From: Limanda limanda | Lineage: Eukaryota; Chordata; Actinopteri; Pleuronectiformes; Pleuronectidae | DNA length: 64,000 nt | Assembly (NCBI RefSeq): GCF_963576545.1 | Contig: NC_083645.1 | Span: 2,628,001 to 2,692,000, forward strand | Direction of reading: 5' to 3' | Shown: piece by piece, positions 43,601 through 57,200 of the stretch | Position numbering within the stretch: the first letter of the stretch is position 1 | Layout: every line of letters starts with the position of its first letter | The notes under the pieces: model-generated | Told to the model about the DNA's origin: nothing | Seen by the model: only the letters and a program-made list of their open reading frames with translations | Database searches by the model: none | Translations under genes and position numbers: made by a program

Positions 43601-46600
43601 ATATGCATCTGATTTAGTGCTTATGGTCACAAATTTCATTCAATAACTGGTCAAAACAATATGGTGTACAGACCTGTGACTACTGTTTTGAAATGAATAA
43701 AATCAAACTTTAAAAACAGCCTCAATGAAGCCTCTATGCATTTTGCGTGTTGTTGATCAAGTGAGACTCCGAGCAGATGCTTGTTGTGGACACTGAGATG
43801 AAAACATCCGATCTGTGCCACAGCAGAGAAAGAAAAACAGATTTGAGGCACATTGAGCCTCAGTTTGATTAGAACTACAAATATTTCCAATCTGCCACCA
43901 ACACTTTCATGAATGGTTTTGTTCATTCTGCCACAAAGTGTCTGTATACTTTGCAGCAGTGTGTCACTCGCCTCTCTTCTGTTGTGGCTTCTTCATACAG
44001 ATTTCTACATCACTGCTTTTTTCATGTTTGTATTGTTTCATTTAAAATTGTATTTGGCTTTTAGACCCGGCATGCAAAGGAAATATTACTGATGGGATGT
44101 TAAATTGAACTGATGATGTGCGATTGCTGTGGGAATATTCCGTGGGCTTAGGAGCTGTAAGTCGACGGAAATGGAAGCCAAGCCGCCGCGTATGCAGAGA
44201 GACTAGATTCTGAATTGGAGTCCAATTCTGTGGGGATGGGTCGACACCATTTACGGAGAAGAAATAGAGTGATTTCTCTGCACAGAACAAAGCATAACAG
44301 GCTCTTTTTGTGTGTTAATATGGAAATAGAGCAGTGCAGTCCAAGGGTCCTCTGAGACACTATAATTATGAATAGAAAATGAGCGAGACAAAGCAGAGCG
44401 GAAGATTCTTTCTGTCTTTCCCTCTCACTGATGTCTGTGACAATGACACTAGGACGTGCTTTGGTAGGAAATCAAAGTGATATGCTTTGCCAAGTCTGAT
44501 GCACACACAATGAAGGGTCACAGTGGCATCATTTCCAGTGTGTGGCCCTCCCACTGAGTGTGAGGATTTTTACGCCACACACAATCACACACCCACACAC
44601 ACACACAAGTGTTGTGCCTCTCTGTTGCAAGTTAGTGTGTGTCTAGTTTATTTCACTACTGGACATCTTGATGGACGAGTATCACACCCCACAGAGGGCC
44701 CTTTGAGTTGAAAACACATACGCTGCAAATACGTTAAAAGTAAAGTGCATGTAAACTTCATAGTGAGGTAAACTTATTCACCAAGGAATCGATGGGTTTG
44801 GATTTCAAACAAGCATAATATAAAATATTTCGTCTTGTGATTAAAACACATTATTACACATCACTACATTTATAATATATAAGAACAGATTTATTCATAT
44901 GTTAATATTATTTGTTATGAATTTAACTCTAGTCAAGAACATTACATGTCACCTGATTTACATGTAAGTCTAAGCATCCATCATATTCTTTCTTTCTTTT
45001 CTGCTAGTTTCACACCTATGCACCATTTCCTTCTGGTTAAGTAACGGTTTCTAAAAACTAGATTAAACTGAAGAGAACAAAAACTACAGTAGTGTATTTT
45101 GAGAGGAAGATTTAAATATTTACATCTGAAGTTATAGGAGCAAGATAATCCGTGAACATTCTTTTGAAGAAGAAATAAATACTATTGAGCGGGAACTTTG
45201 AATTGCTGAATGTTTGCTGGGACTTCATGAATAGTTTGTGCCATTCCTATGAATAAATAAGCTGCATTCACCTACTACCTACAGGAGGCCAATATGAAGC
45301 CTTTGTATTTCTTCTTTGTGTTTGAATAGTAAGTAATTATTAGAGCAACCTGGATACGGCAGAGGAGAACAGATGTGTAAACAAACATTAAAGTCTTCTG
45401 CCGCTGTGATTGGGGTTGGACATGAAATATTCACCGATAGGTGTGTGTAGCGTGGCACTTGGCTTTCAGCTGGGACACTCATCACTCCACATCTTTGTTT
45501 CCCTTCCCAACACACCACCACTTTCCTCTTTAATGGAAGAAAAAGTGCTAGATGAGCCAGATGGCCACGGCTCCCTACCACCCCCAACCCACATGAAATA
45601 TTCAGTCAGGATCTGCAATCTTTATGATTGTCTTAAAAATAGGAAATAAGAGAAGCAAACACCTGTTTATAGGTTCAGCTGCCATCGCCCCCCCCCCCTG
45701 CTGTGGCTGCATAGGTTTTACACTTTTTTTCTCACCTGCATCATGTGGATATTAAGACAGTTGTCAACTATCAACATCATATGACTAAGACATCTTGTCC
45801 TCATTGTAGTGGTCTTCATTATACAACCCTCCCTGTTTACTTCTGCATAGACTGCGTGCTTAATGTTGGGTTGGAGAAGAAAAACCAGACTAATAAATTA
45901 AAGATAGAGATGAATATCAAATTAAGTAAATAAGTAAAGAAACCCATTTGTCCTATTTCCCATCAAAGAGTAAGTGGAGTAAGTGTCAGTGAAGGTTTTT
46001 GGCTTGGACCATGCTGCTGCCATTATCAGACAAATGTCTGCCTTTGCTGTTGGAGTCATGTCAGCGTTCATATCTGGGATATTTGGCCTTATTGCTGGAT
46101 AGTGGGAGTTTATGGATTCATCCTAACCGCAGTTCAATATATTAAGATTATTAACAGTCAGAACATATGTGCACCACTGCTGTTATGATAATGTAACATC
46201 AGACAATGTTCTTATATTTTTATGTTTCCTTTTTATGATATATGTATTTTTAATGGCCATTAAGAACATGTCTTTAACTGTAGTTAGAGTCTTTGACCTG
46301 TTTAAACATCTGTGCTGATGTTAAATTTCCCAGTGATTGTCTCAACTGCATATTACTCCACTGATTATATAAATGCATGTCAAATCATTTTACAGTAAAA
46401 TACAGATTCTTCAGTAAAGGGGAAGACTTAATATGACACACAGTGACCAATTCATTTATCTATGTAAATGCTTATAATACAATACTGTTACAATGGGCAG
46501 TTGTTTATTTTAATGGTCATGTGGCCAACAATCCTAGAATTTGTGGGTCATTATTGTCTGAACAGACATCTCACAAATAGCGTTTAATATTAACACTGAA

Positions 46601-46778
46601 ATAAAAGCATAACACAGCAGTGTCAGGCAACTTCTCTTATAATCAATATTTGTCCAATTTCAATTCAGTTAAAAATGATGGTACGCAGTAAATGTAAAAT
46701 ATAGCAAATATAAATATATTATATAATTATCAGTATTACATTTTTTTTTAACAAAATTGTGACTGCATACCTGCATTT
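43601..46778. other. Intergenic stretch between the 92-bp inverted repeats
   Basis: No coding region or transposase is recognised. If the 92-bp repeats are terminal repeats of one element, this would be its (non-coding) interior. Confidence 0.5.
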
Positions 46779-46870
46779 TTTTGGATTAAAATTTCTACAT
46801 ACATTTAATAACAATCATTATTATTATTATTGATTGGGATGGAAGGAATTTATCAATGTATGAGAATATA
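46779..46870 (-). repeat. 92-bp inverted repeat, right copy
   Basis: Exact reverse complement of 42232-42323. Flanking bases differ. Confidence 0.95.
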
Positions 46871-47280
46871 TCAAGGTTACAAAAAAACCCTAAGAATATT
46901 GAGTAGAACAAATTTTTCATTTATTCCAAAGTTTTACTAGTAAATATCTTTGTGTAATGTTGATGTGTTTTTTGTTGTTGTATATCTTGCTTGTGCCTGA
47001 CTTGTATGCAAAGTGTGTCTTCCCTTCATTAAAAATTGTGTACAGGTAGTTTTTTTTAAATTGGGGTTGTCTTGTGTTACGGCTCATGCAGTAATTAAAG
47101 ACAAACTAATTACAAAGTACCAGACCTCACAATAACATCAAAAGGGCTTTTCCATCATCCATGTCCTCTCTGTTTGTTTGTGTTCCCACTTCTCTTTGGT
47201 CAAACATCTCAACAAGTATTTAGTCACCGTTGGCTGAATTAAATTCACGTTTGAGAGTGTCGTGGTTAAAGTTCTGTGTC

Positions 47281-47363
<83 letters not shown>

Positions 47364-48061
47364 CGTGCGTGTGTGCATGAGTGTATGTGCAAGTGTTCGG
47401 CCTTAATAACACTACCTTAACTCCTCAGAGAGTTATCTCATCAGAATCAGTGGGGACTGAGATGTTTCTCTCTTCCCTTGGGGGCTGTTTTTTTCCCCAA
47501 AGACTCGCTCTTCTCCCCAAGATTACAATGATGAACAACAACACATAACACCAGGAAAGTAGGCCACAAGCATGCACAATCAGTCCTCCTCCTCCTCCAG
47601 TCAACTTTTGTTCAGATGGAACTTTGCAATGCTTCAGTTATATAGGGAAGAGTTGTGTCTTTGTTAGGACAAACAGATAAACATTTCTTCAACTATCTGT
47701 CAAACTACCTGCTTTCTTGCAACTATCAGCTAAAAACAGGGGGAAATAACTATTAAAATGCAGTATAGTGTCTTTTTGGTGTCTTTGGTAACAATACTTT
47801 TTTATTCCTGGATTTCTTTGACAACAGAATTTAGAGTGAAATCAAGAGCAGCAATAGCAGATTTTAGGTTGATATGATGACAGCCTGGTTAGAAGTGGGG
47901 GTTACAGGGCGGTACAATGAACTCAGAAATATAAAAAAAAAAGATGTTTAAATAATTGATATCTGTATACCAAAGAGCATATTATGATGAATCCAATTCA
48001 TGCTTTGTCGGACTTATTCAATGGAATAGGAGTAAATGGAACTTTAAAACAGTAATACATT
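46871..48061. other. Intergenic stretch with a long (TG)n
   Basis: A (TG)n run of about 39 units occupies 47283-47359, followed by GTGC variants to about 47390. Nothing else is recognised. Confidence 0.6.
47283..47359. repeat. (TG)n microsatellite
   Basis: Pure TG run. The poly-Thr/His minus-strand frame here is an artefact. Confidence 0.97.
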
Positions 48062-48326
48062 AAAGGTAGAGTATGTAGGATTTATGTGAAAGGGATCTAT
48101 TGGCAGAAATTGAATACTTTACCCTATAATGGCCCCATTATATTTAAATACTTATATATACATCTGAGCGGGTCCTCTCTATGGAGGCCTCCATGTTTTT
48201 AACAGTAGCCTAAACTGGACAAACCAAACACCTTTTGAGTTTTTGCAACAACTGAAGGTTACCACAGGGCAAAGTTTTGACATGCAACATGCTACTTCAC
48301 CACTAAATCCTACACACTGAACCTTT
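48062..48326. mobile_element. MITE-like element, copy 2 (opposite orientation to 33869-34206)
   Basis: Shares AAAGG-x-AGAGTATGTAGGAT/ACACACTGAACCTTT ends and the internal GATCTATTGGCAGAAATT, ATGGAGGCCTCCATG and ACAGTAGCC blocks with copy 1, reversed. It is non-coding. Confidence 0.75.
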
Positions 48327-48626
48327 GATACATTATGGCACATAACTGTACACCATCAGTAGAAGCTTAATCCCAGGTGAGCAGTGTGCATTACTGAACA
48401 TTTCATCTGTGAATAGCGTTAATAGTTTATACAGGTGCTGAGTTATAGACACAGTTATAGCAAAGTGCAATTATTTGTCACCACGCCTGTCTAAAAGTGA
48501 TCCTACACTTTATCGGCACTAACAATAGACAATTCAGGCAACTAGCTGATTATATTTAAAACAATGGTTTCTTTGATTTCATTCATCCTGTACTACCTTA
48601 TTTTTGACACATGTTTAATTGTGGGG

Positions 48627-49120
48627 TGTTAAGATCACGGTGATCTAAGACTTTTTACTTTGTGCCTCCTGCATGTGTTTTGTTATTCCATGTGTTTCCC
48701 CCTGTTTATGTATGTTGTCATGTGCTTGTTGTGTTTATGTTGTCAGGCCATGTGTTTTCTGTTATTGTCTGGAGACTCCGCCCTCTGCTGCTTCCCGCTC
48801 TTTGTCCTCCTCACCTGACTGTTTGTCTCATTTGTTCACCTGTGTCTTGCCTTTGTTCCTCCTCCTACATAAGCTCAGTCTTTCTGTTGTCCCCTGTCGG
48901 ATTGTCTCGTTTGTTCCCTGTGAGAAGCCATGCCAGTTTTTTGAGGTCTGTTACCTGGTATGTTATTTGGATTGCTGATTTTTGAACCTCTTTGTTTTTC
49001 CATTTTTTGGAATTCTGTTTTGCCTTTTTGGATCCTTGTTTTTGCCATTTTTGAAAAAAAATAAACTAGTATTTTTGCATTTGGTCTGCGATTGGGTCCT
49101 TGTACTGAGAAAGCCTAACA
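48627..49120. mobile_element. Solo LTR with 6-bp target duplication
   Basis: 494 bp beginning TGTTAAG and ending CCTAACA, so the ends form a TGTTA/TAACA inverted repeat. It is flanked by GTGGGG at 48621-48626 and 49121-49126. AATAAA at 49060-49065 falls near the 3' end as expected for an R/U5 border. No internal retroelement sequence adjoins it, so it is probably left after LTR-LTR recombination. Strand follows the AATAAA (plus) but is not certain. The short cysteine-rich frames inside it are not genes. Confidence 0.78.
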
Positions 49121-49126
49121 GTGGGG

Positions 49127-50620
49127 ACTCGTTGTTACCTGTTAATATGGATTAAATGGTTACTCATAATCTTCAGTAAAGGTCCACTTATGCAAGGTCC
49201 TGGAGCCTATCAAGCCATGATCTTCATCAGTGATTTTATTTTGTCACAGAATTTGGTTGTCATATTTTCAACTGTGGAACCGGCATTATATCAGGGAGGT
49301 AGTGTTGAAAACCTTATTGTAACGGGTGGGCCTTGGGTTAGAAGTACTACTGTGTACCCTACTAGCTTATTGCTAGCTTGTAATCAGTTCCTAACATGTT
49401 ATTTTATGTTACAATAAATACAACCTCAAAATGAATAACTGGCTGAAACACTTGTACTATAATATATTAATATTAGCTTTAATATTCACTTCTGTTTCTA
49501 GAATGCCTGCTGCTGTTGTGGAGTCCTCGGCCCAGGTCTGCTGACCATTGCCGCTTTGTCCGAGGTCCTTTTGCTGATCCCTGTTCAACGGTTCGCTTGT
49601 ATCCCATTGTCGCCATCTCATGCTGTATTAGATTAAAGACAAACTTTGTCCATGAAGCTCCTGCTTACTTGTTCTGGAATTCAGCCGACTGCCACACAGC
49701 AAGTAGACAGTGTGTCTCCTCCAGGGACCACTGCTTCTTAGCTGTGGCATCCATAATGTAGTTCTCTGCAGACAAGCCTTTGCCTTACTCAATTCCTTTA
49801 AAATGGTGGTCACAACAAAGTTTTGGTTAGTCTTGTTTGTTGTGATCAGGACCGCCGCTCACCACGCGCATACACAGATGAGCTGTCCCTCCAATGAGAG
49901 ACGCTGTAACCTAGGGCAACAGAGGGCTGTGTGCGAAGTCATGTTGGTTTGTGACATGATTGTAAACATTGGGGACTTCTTCATGCTTTTCACAGAATGG
50001 TTAGTGTGTGGGCTTAACGCCCCGTGGAGTTTCAGAGAATGCTGCACGATCAACGCGTCGAGCACATAGACCAGGGTTTTTAACGCCACTGCGGTCATGA
50101 CAGATTTAGTGCAGTAGCGTTTAAATGCACAGAGATAGGGATGAAGATCCATCACTCTTTCAAACATCCAGCAAAAAACAAGGCTAACATTACAGGTTGC
50201 AAATGGTAAATGGTGGCTGCTTGTTTATCCATTTGTCAGATTAAAAACATGCCTGTGTGAAGTATGATGAGCTCAATCATTCTTCCTTTGTAAGACGATT
50301 TTATTAGCTGCATAAATCCAGGCTAGCTATCTGAATCGTATGCCTTCAGTGACATTTTAAACTTAAAACTTGGAATAATGCTGGCTGGACATAAACAAGG
50401 CTATTTTCACAATGAATGCACTCTGTGTATTTTAAGTGTTAAAGGCAGGATTTAACAGTTGTCTCTTAATATGTTTTTTTTACAAAAAAAATAATTTGTA
50501 AAGTAACTAGCAAATATAGCTAGATGAAAAATAATACCACTACAGCCTTGTGCACCAATTGTCGGACGAGGCACCAAAAATATGATCATTATTATAATAA
50601 TCATTCATAATGATGCGTTA
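49127..50620. other. Intergenic stretch, no gene recognised
   Basis: Contains a 119-residue plus frame (49710-50069) and a 102-residue minus frame (49859-50167) without any recognisable domain. Neither is supported. Confidence 0.45.
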
Positions 50621-50652
50621 TTAAGAGGCCTCAGAGACACTGTTATCGCAAT

Positions 50653-50863
50653 ACCGGAAGATGCACAGCTTCATAACGTAGACTCCTGGCATTAGGTTGA
50701 ATACGTAACCTGTCTTTATTCGATGAACTACACGAGTGACACCAGAGAGACCACACTCTCCCAGTGTGAAGAACAGACAGCCGGGACACACGCAGCCGTT
50801 CTGCACCACAACCGCAGTCTGTGGCCAGAGCGTCAGAATGTGGCTTGGATGTTGCTTAGCAAC
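50653..50863. promoter_or_regulatory. Possible promoter or enhancer with ETS and X-box motifs
   Basis: ACCGGAAG at 50653-50660 is a strong ETS core and GTTGCTTAGCAAC at 50851-50863 is a palindromic RFX X-box, about 190 bp apart in a locally GC-richer segment. A 62-residue minus-strand frame (50621-50809) starts between them, but I see no domain in it. The combination suggests a regulatory segment. The evidence is motif only. Confidence 0.25.
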
Positions 50864-52299
50864 TGACCCTGCCTGTGGCTCTGTGTAGGCAGTCTGGCTA
50901 CTTCCCCCCGGGCTTGGTGGTGCTGTGGCTGGTCTGTGTGGACTTTGGCTGGGCCAGTAGAGTTGTGCAAGCCCCCCCCGCCCCCCCTGAGTCCCTGGCC
51001 CGTCCGTCTACTCTCTGGCTGGGGCAGTGGAGCTGTGAATGGCTCCGTAGGTCCGTGCCCTGGCAGGAAATGCTGAAGTTTGCGTCTATAGAGCTTCCCG
51101 TAAATGCTCATAATGCCTTTTTTCTGTAATGCAATATACTGTGCTCTGCAGGGTTTGTAATGTTTTGTAACTTGTCTTCTGTTTTATGTGACCAATTGTA
51201 CAGTTATATGTTTCTTATTTGTACTTGAATTATTTAATTTTAACAACAGTAGCAACATTGATAATTAATGCCGAACCAGCCATTGATATAAGTGTTTTTT
51301 TCTTCCAGTGTCTAATCTTGTCACTGGCTCCAGACCGGTAGAAAGGGAATTGGTGTAAAACCTTGGTTGTCATGTCTAAGAATATCATTTCATGCGTAAA
51401 TGTGTATTTAAAATGTCATCAATCTAAAAGCTGTATACCTCAAACAGGCTGTCAAAGGGTTAGACTAGTTTCTATGAAGAATGAAGAACACAAGCTGTGG
51501 TTATATTGCTAACTGTATCCGATGAAGGCACATCTACAATTTCAATGAACTCCTCATATATATATGACTTTTTCTTCAGCAATGTGTTATATCATAAATC
51601 ATGTTTGCTTTCAATCACATGTTCAAAGAGTTTATCTTCCTCCAACTCCACCAATACTTAATAGGTTTTCCACAACTTACCAGTGGTTTGTGTGTGTCTG
51701 CCCGTGACCTTCTGATGCAGAGCCCTGCGGGGCAGGGCAACAGACATCCTCTGACCTTAGCAAAGTTTGGATATTCACTCCCTTGGCTCTGGAACATCAG
51801 TCTGTTGAGAGGCTGGTGGTGGGGGCACTGAAAGGGTGTTGTGTCTGCTCTACCATTGATCCAAATGGCCATTCTGTCCACAGTCCAAATATGAATAAAG
51901 ATATGGAACCAAACTCTGAGCTCAGTCCCATCACATGTCTGGCCTGTGGTAAAGGTCAGACTCTGTGTTTGGTCGAAGGCCAGTTCAAAACTCTAACTTA
52001 CATGGAAGAAAAATGCTACAGCACTGCTTTCTATGGGCTATAATTTCCTTCTGTCTTTTCACATTGTGTGGTAGCAATTTATTTAGCTTTTACTAATTAA
52101 AAGTCAGATTTTATCAAATGAAAGTTAAGATTTGTTGCCGTTGCTCTGAGAGGATGGTCGCACATTTTACAAGGGACAGCTTATATGATGCCGCTTGGTG
52201 AAACATTTTCACGTCAGCAAACTCCAACACAGAGTCTGTGTATTGACATTTTATATATATATATATAACATTAGAGAAGTGCTCAGTAACTACTACTGG
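50864..52299. other. Intergenic stretch, nothing recognised
   Basis: GC-richer up to about 51070, then AT-rich. No gene supported. Confidence 0.5.
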
Positions 52300-52309
52300 A
52301 GTAAGAGAT

Positions 52310-52615
52310 ATGAAAAACGTATCCGAGAAAAGGAAGAAACATGAGTCTACGAGGGCACACATTGAAAAAACAATTAAGCTAGCCTTGTTAGGTACAACTA
52401 ACATCGCTGTGCAGCTGAATGAAGGCCACAAGATTGGGGTGAGAAAAGACATTGAAGAGGTGGATAAGTCTTTGGATAAGACTGTGTCAAATTCTGCGGC
52501 ACATTCCAATTCTTTGCATGATGTCAGTTCTTAAAGATTGCATTCTGGATGAAGTACACAGTGCCGATTATTTTGCTATTCAGGCAGATGAGACGTTATC
52601 TGTTTTTGTGTAAAA
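52310..52615 (+). pseudogene. Decayed hAT-like (DUF4371-type) transposase fragment
   Basis: The frame from 52310 has HESTRAHIEKTIKLALLGTTNIA. After its stop, another frame continues KDCILDEVHSADYFAIQADET. The order of a helix-rich block followed by E-x2-x-A-x-YF-x-I-x-ADE is that of the start of the catalytic region in DUF4371-type hAT proteins, with the first catalytic aspartate in ADE. The frame shift and the absence of the rest mark it as a fossil. Assignment is from memory of the family. Confidence 0.42.
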
Positions 52616-53964
52616 ATTACTGACATGTTTGTTATTGGAATTAAATAATTACCTACTATTTAACAAAGAACTGGCGTACTGCAATCTTGTTAAATCGTTT
52701 TGGGATGGTTACTAAAAACTGAGTATGACCCCAAAAGGAATACTTTTCACCAGCCGCCAATGTTCAAATGAATGTACAGAGAAACTTGAATTTTGTTAGA
52801 ATCATCAATGTCAGGTCTAAAAAAAGGTCTTAAACTTCTAACTGCCAACAGCTTACCCTTTCAACCAACCTGAAAAGTGCTGTGTTATGTCAGACATGTG
52901 CAGTCCAAATTACTGTTAGATTTTTTTCCACAGATTTGATCATCAGTTGTATCGTTTATAAGCATATCAGTAATGTAGTCACTAAAATGATTGTTGATAT
53001 CTCAATGTGGTAAAAGGACATAACCATATCAACCAAAGTCAGAAATGTAAGGACCCAAAACACATCTGTTAAAGTTAACTATTGGTACATGGTTCACTCA
53101 TCAGTTTAGAAGAAACATGAATTCAGCATCAAACTTCATTCCTTTACTCACCAAGAGCTTTCTGCAGCAGTGGAAACAATAGCAAACATAATTTGTATGC
53201 TAAGTATTTAGCCTCGACCAGGTCAGGCCCATCTTGTGACTTTGCGATAGTCTGTCACAGTAGCATCCAGCCTGCCCTGGAGAGGTAGAGCCGCTCAGAA
53301 GGCGTATTGTAACCTCTTGTGAAGGTTATGGCTGAAGCTTTTGGCATGCAACCATCGCCTCCACCAGGTCCATGCAAAAAAACACATTCAGCGGCGGAGA
53401 AAACTCACAAAAAGCCTTTTAAAGACTTTTTCAGTTTATTTATTTATTGGAATATCTTAGTATATTTTATGAGCAGTATGTGTAAATGCCTCATCTAAGC
53501 AGTGAAACGCTTTGAGTGACTCCCCCCTCGGCTTTAACAGGCCATCGCTCAGCTCACACACAAGGTGAATTAACTTGTGAGTGTGTAACTAGGAGAAGGT
53601 CTGGGTGTCTAGTTTGTGTTTGAATCACTGGTCTCTCCAGGGGATGGGAGCTTTGCCTGGTACTGGGCACGTCAGACTGGAAAGCACGGCATGGGGCAAA
53701 ACACTGATTTTTAATTGATACATTAAACAGTCAAACAGATTGCACAACCTCAGGCCATGAACAGAACAGCATGCACAACTCCAAGCCCCAGGCAAGCAGA
53801 GAAGCACTATCTCCCCCCTGTCATCTCCCTGTCCTTATTCTTAGACTTATCGTCTATTCCACAGGGATGCACTTTTGTTGTGTTGTCTGTTTCAGCGACT
53901 GAAAAACAGTTTGTGGTGGAGCTGCTGCTCCTCTCAGGCACGGCAGCCTGAAGCACATGGATCT
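52616..53964. other. Intergenic stretch, nothing recognised
   Basis: AT-rich, only short open frames. Confidence 0.5.
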
Positions 53965-54215
53965 ACGGCAGCTTCAGAAAGAATTCAGAGCCCTTTATAA
54001 CCCATAATGACAACGTGAGAACATGTTTTTTGGAAGGCGTTGCAAATTGATGAGAGAAAAAGTATTCAGACTCTCAATTCAGTACATCCTAGAAGCCCCT
54101 CTGGCAGCAGTCATAGCCTGGAGTCTTCTCGTGTTAGGCTTTGCACAGCTGTATCTGGGCAGTTCATTCCATTCTTCCTGGCATATCCACTCAATTTATG
54201 TAAAAGTGTCAGAAT
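53965..54215 (-). pseudogene. Tc1-like element remnant
   Basis: GTATTCAGACTCTCAATTCAGTAC, then GAAGCCCCTCTGGCAGCAGTCATAGCC, TGGAGTCTTCTCGTGTTAGG and TTTGCACAGCTGTATCTGGG follow, in order, the antisense text of a common fish Tc1 transposon near one end. The remainder of the element and the opposite terminus were not found. Confidence 0.5.
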
Positions 54216-57200
54216 TCTCCAAAAGTGGTTTATAGAGTATACGTCTGGGCTTTTGGCTGGGAACTCAAACCAGGTCCTACACTAATCAGAAGGTCGTGGT
54301 CCACTGAAGTTGTGTTACCAGGTGTTGGAGCTCTCAGGGCAACGAGTCATTTTGTTGCATCAAGACCCGAACATATTCCTGATGCTGCTGGACATCACTG
54401 CCCTTAAGATATTTGGGTTCCTGGGTCCAGGAACACATGCTTCAAATTACTAGAGTTAGGATTAATCAGTAAATTGTAGATTTCACTGTTTCACTAGGGC
54501 CATTTAGAAAAAGACTGGAGAGAATGTCCTCCTTAAAGGCAGGGTTGGTGAGTTTTTCATTGTAGTTGTTACATGAAGAAGGAACGGATTGGTCCTGAGT
54601 AATTACTAGTGTCACTGGTATGTATAATGAGAAGAAATAGTTGTAATCCAATAAATTGACCAATGATATGAAATACCACACATTTCTAAGGACCCCTTCC
54701 AATAGCCTGTTCTAACACTTGGGAGAATGTTTCACAATGTTTAGTTTTGTGTTCTATTTGTTGTAATTTTATTTCCATGTGCATCATTTTGAGACCTGAA
54801 AAAATAATGTCCCATAATTCATTACATTAGGAATCTTTCAGAGCACATGCACCATATTTTTCTAGAACAAATTGTTATATACCAACTGATGTATCAGTTC
54901 TAGGAAAAACCCTAGCAGGCAATATCCATTAAAGCAACACATCTTTATCTCTGACATGTCCTGTCTGTGCTTACATGGACGGCATGTGACCACAGTGCTG
55001 CTGGCACACTGTCCCTCGGTGATGTACAGTCAGATGGAGAAATTACAGACTTTACTTCCACAAGCTGCCATCTCTTTTTGAAGCATTGTCTTTTCAACAT
55101 TACAGTATTCAGTGTTTAATTTCCACATACAGTAACAGTGATAAAGGTGTTCCTATGATACAGGAAAAAGTGTTTTGTCGCCCAGTATTTGAAAAACATG
55201 AAACCAATCAACAGCTTTTTAATTTAAGACTTTTCTCATTATCTATTGAGTGTTAGTGCTAAGATAAAAAATCAGTGGAGCTAAATTATGTTCAAGCTGG
55301 AACACATGACAGACTGGATCAATATGCAGTTGGACAGTGTCATCTGAGAAAAGGAACATGGTGTTTATTATCTGTTAGATCAGCAGCAGCATAGACATAT
55401 TCTGCTGAAACAACAGTAACATATTGTTGGCCACTTCCGTCACAGGTCCATTTTGGCAAACCTGCACCCACAAAGCTTTGTACCGGACCTGACCCAGTTA
55501 AGTCAAATCCCAACACGCCCAGTTGTCATTAACTTATGTCCCATGACCAGACCCATTCCTCTTGATTAAACATGTGGTTCATACGTAGTCACTTGCCTTC
55601 TGCTTTGGTAATCGAGTTGTGTTCTTGGAAAAGTATCTGTGCATTGTTGCAGCACCTGAAGCTCTGATATGTTTCCTCAGCGATGACATGCCTCGCTTTT
55701 GGCTACAAAGAGCTCATTTTTAGGAGCAGCAAAGCCATTGAGAACATATTCACCACCGGCTATTTCTGTCTTAATGTGATCCATCTTGATGTTCTAGCTA
55801 ATTCAATGTAATGAGACAGTTATTTGAGCAGAGGTTACGTGGCTAGACGTGGTGTTGTAAGCTTTCACAACGAAAAAAATCCTTGCAGCTTCATAAACTC
55901 ACTGTCTGCCAGTACATATGTACATATGAACTGTATAAATATATTTTAATGACCTGTTTCACAACTTTTATCTTCACAGGTACCCGACACGGTGCTCTAA
56001 CCCACATTACATAATCATATAGACAACTTTACATTAACCCCAGTGATTTTATGCTCCCACAAAGCTTCTTAACCCTGGTTCAGAGCAATACTGTTACAAT
56101 AACACTTCTGAGTCACCTACATGCTAACAGAACAGCTGGGGCTGCTGACAGCAGTGAGAGGAAGACAGTGGGAAGACTGGCCTCTGTTTTACACTGTGAA
56201 ATGATAGGTGCTGATATACAGAACCCTACATTTGAAGTGGTCTGCGACGACTGAAATGCACAAACACACCTGGAAACTCAACTCCGCAGGCACGGTTCAG
56301 AGTGACGACAAACTCACCACCACAGCTGCTCAATGAAGTAGTTAGTTGTGTCCAGCCTGATGACAATAAAATAGCAAAGGAAACACCTTGTAGTGACAGT
56401 CTTGGCCCAGTAATGGTGGAACTGTCAATTATTGACAGCATCACAACTGACAGTTCTGGCAAGCCAGCCTGAAGGTAGGGGGTTAAAGCCAGTCCAGATA
56501 ATATAAAAGGGTTGTAATGGTGCATGAGGACCAAAAATACAGATGATATGCATCCACTGGTGGCTAATGCTGACATCACAACAACAACAGAGACACATTC
56601 TGCAGTCTCTGTGCTGTGGGACACTGATGCAAAAGTGAGGCCTGGAGCTGATGGTTATTGACTTTCACAGTGTTCTTACATTAGAGAAGATAATAGCATA
56701 AATTGTGGTCACAGCAGTAGAAGGCTGGACGTACGGGAGATATTGAACACAGATATTTTCTTAAGTATCTGAATCTGCAAAATAGGCTTAAAATCACATT
56801 ACTGGTGGTTTAGAATGAACTGAAAACAGCCCATATACACTGATTCCCCCACAACATTAAAGCCAGTTACCTGTTTCGATCTTGTGGTGATTGGTGTAAA
56901 TCACCTTGTCTTTTGAGATGGACATTCAACATCATGGTGGTGTCTAAATTAGAGAAAACATCACAAATACACAATACCTTCCCTTGAAATGCAGTTGTTC
57001 TAACTCCCAGAGAGCTGCCATACACCTTCAACTCAAAGTGGCCTTTGCAAAGGAACTTTTCCTGCTCCTGGTGTTTTAGTCGTATCAGGCACCGTCTACA
57101 GTTCACTCGCAGGTCACTTACTAAAAGCTTACAGCGCTGTCTGGCTTTGGCTGTCTGATAGAATTCAGTTGGCTCAGTCCCCAATGGCAGTTACCTTAGC

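Noticed and set aside
49710..50167. Overlapping 119- and 102-residue frames on opposite strands
   Set aside because: No domain, no splice context, mutual antisense openness.
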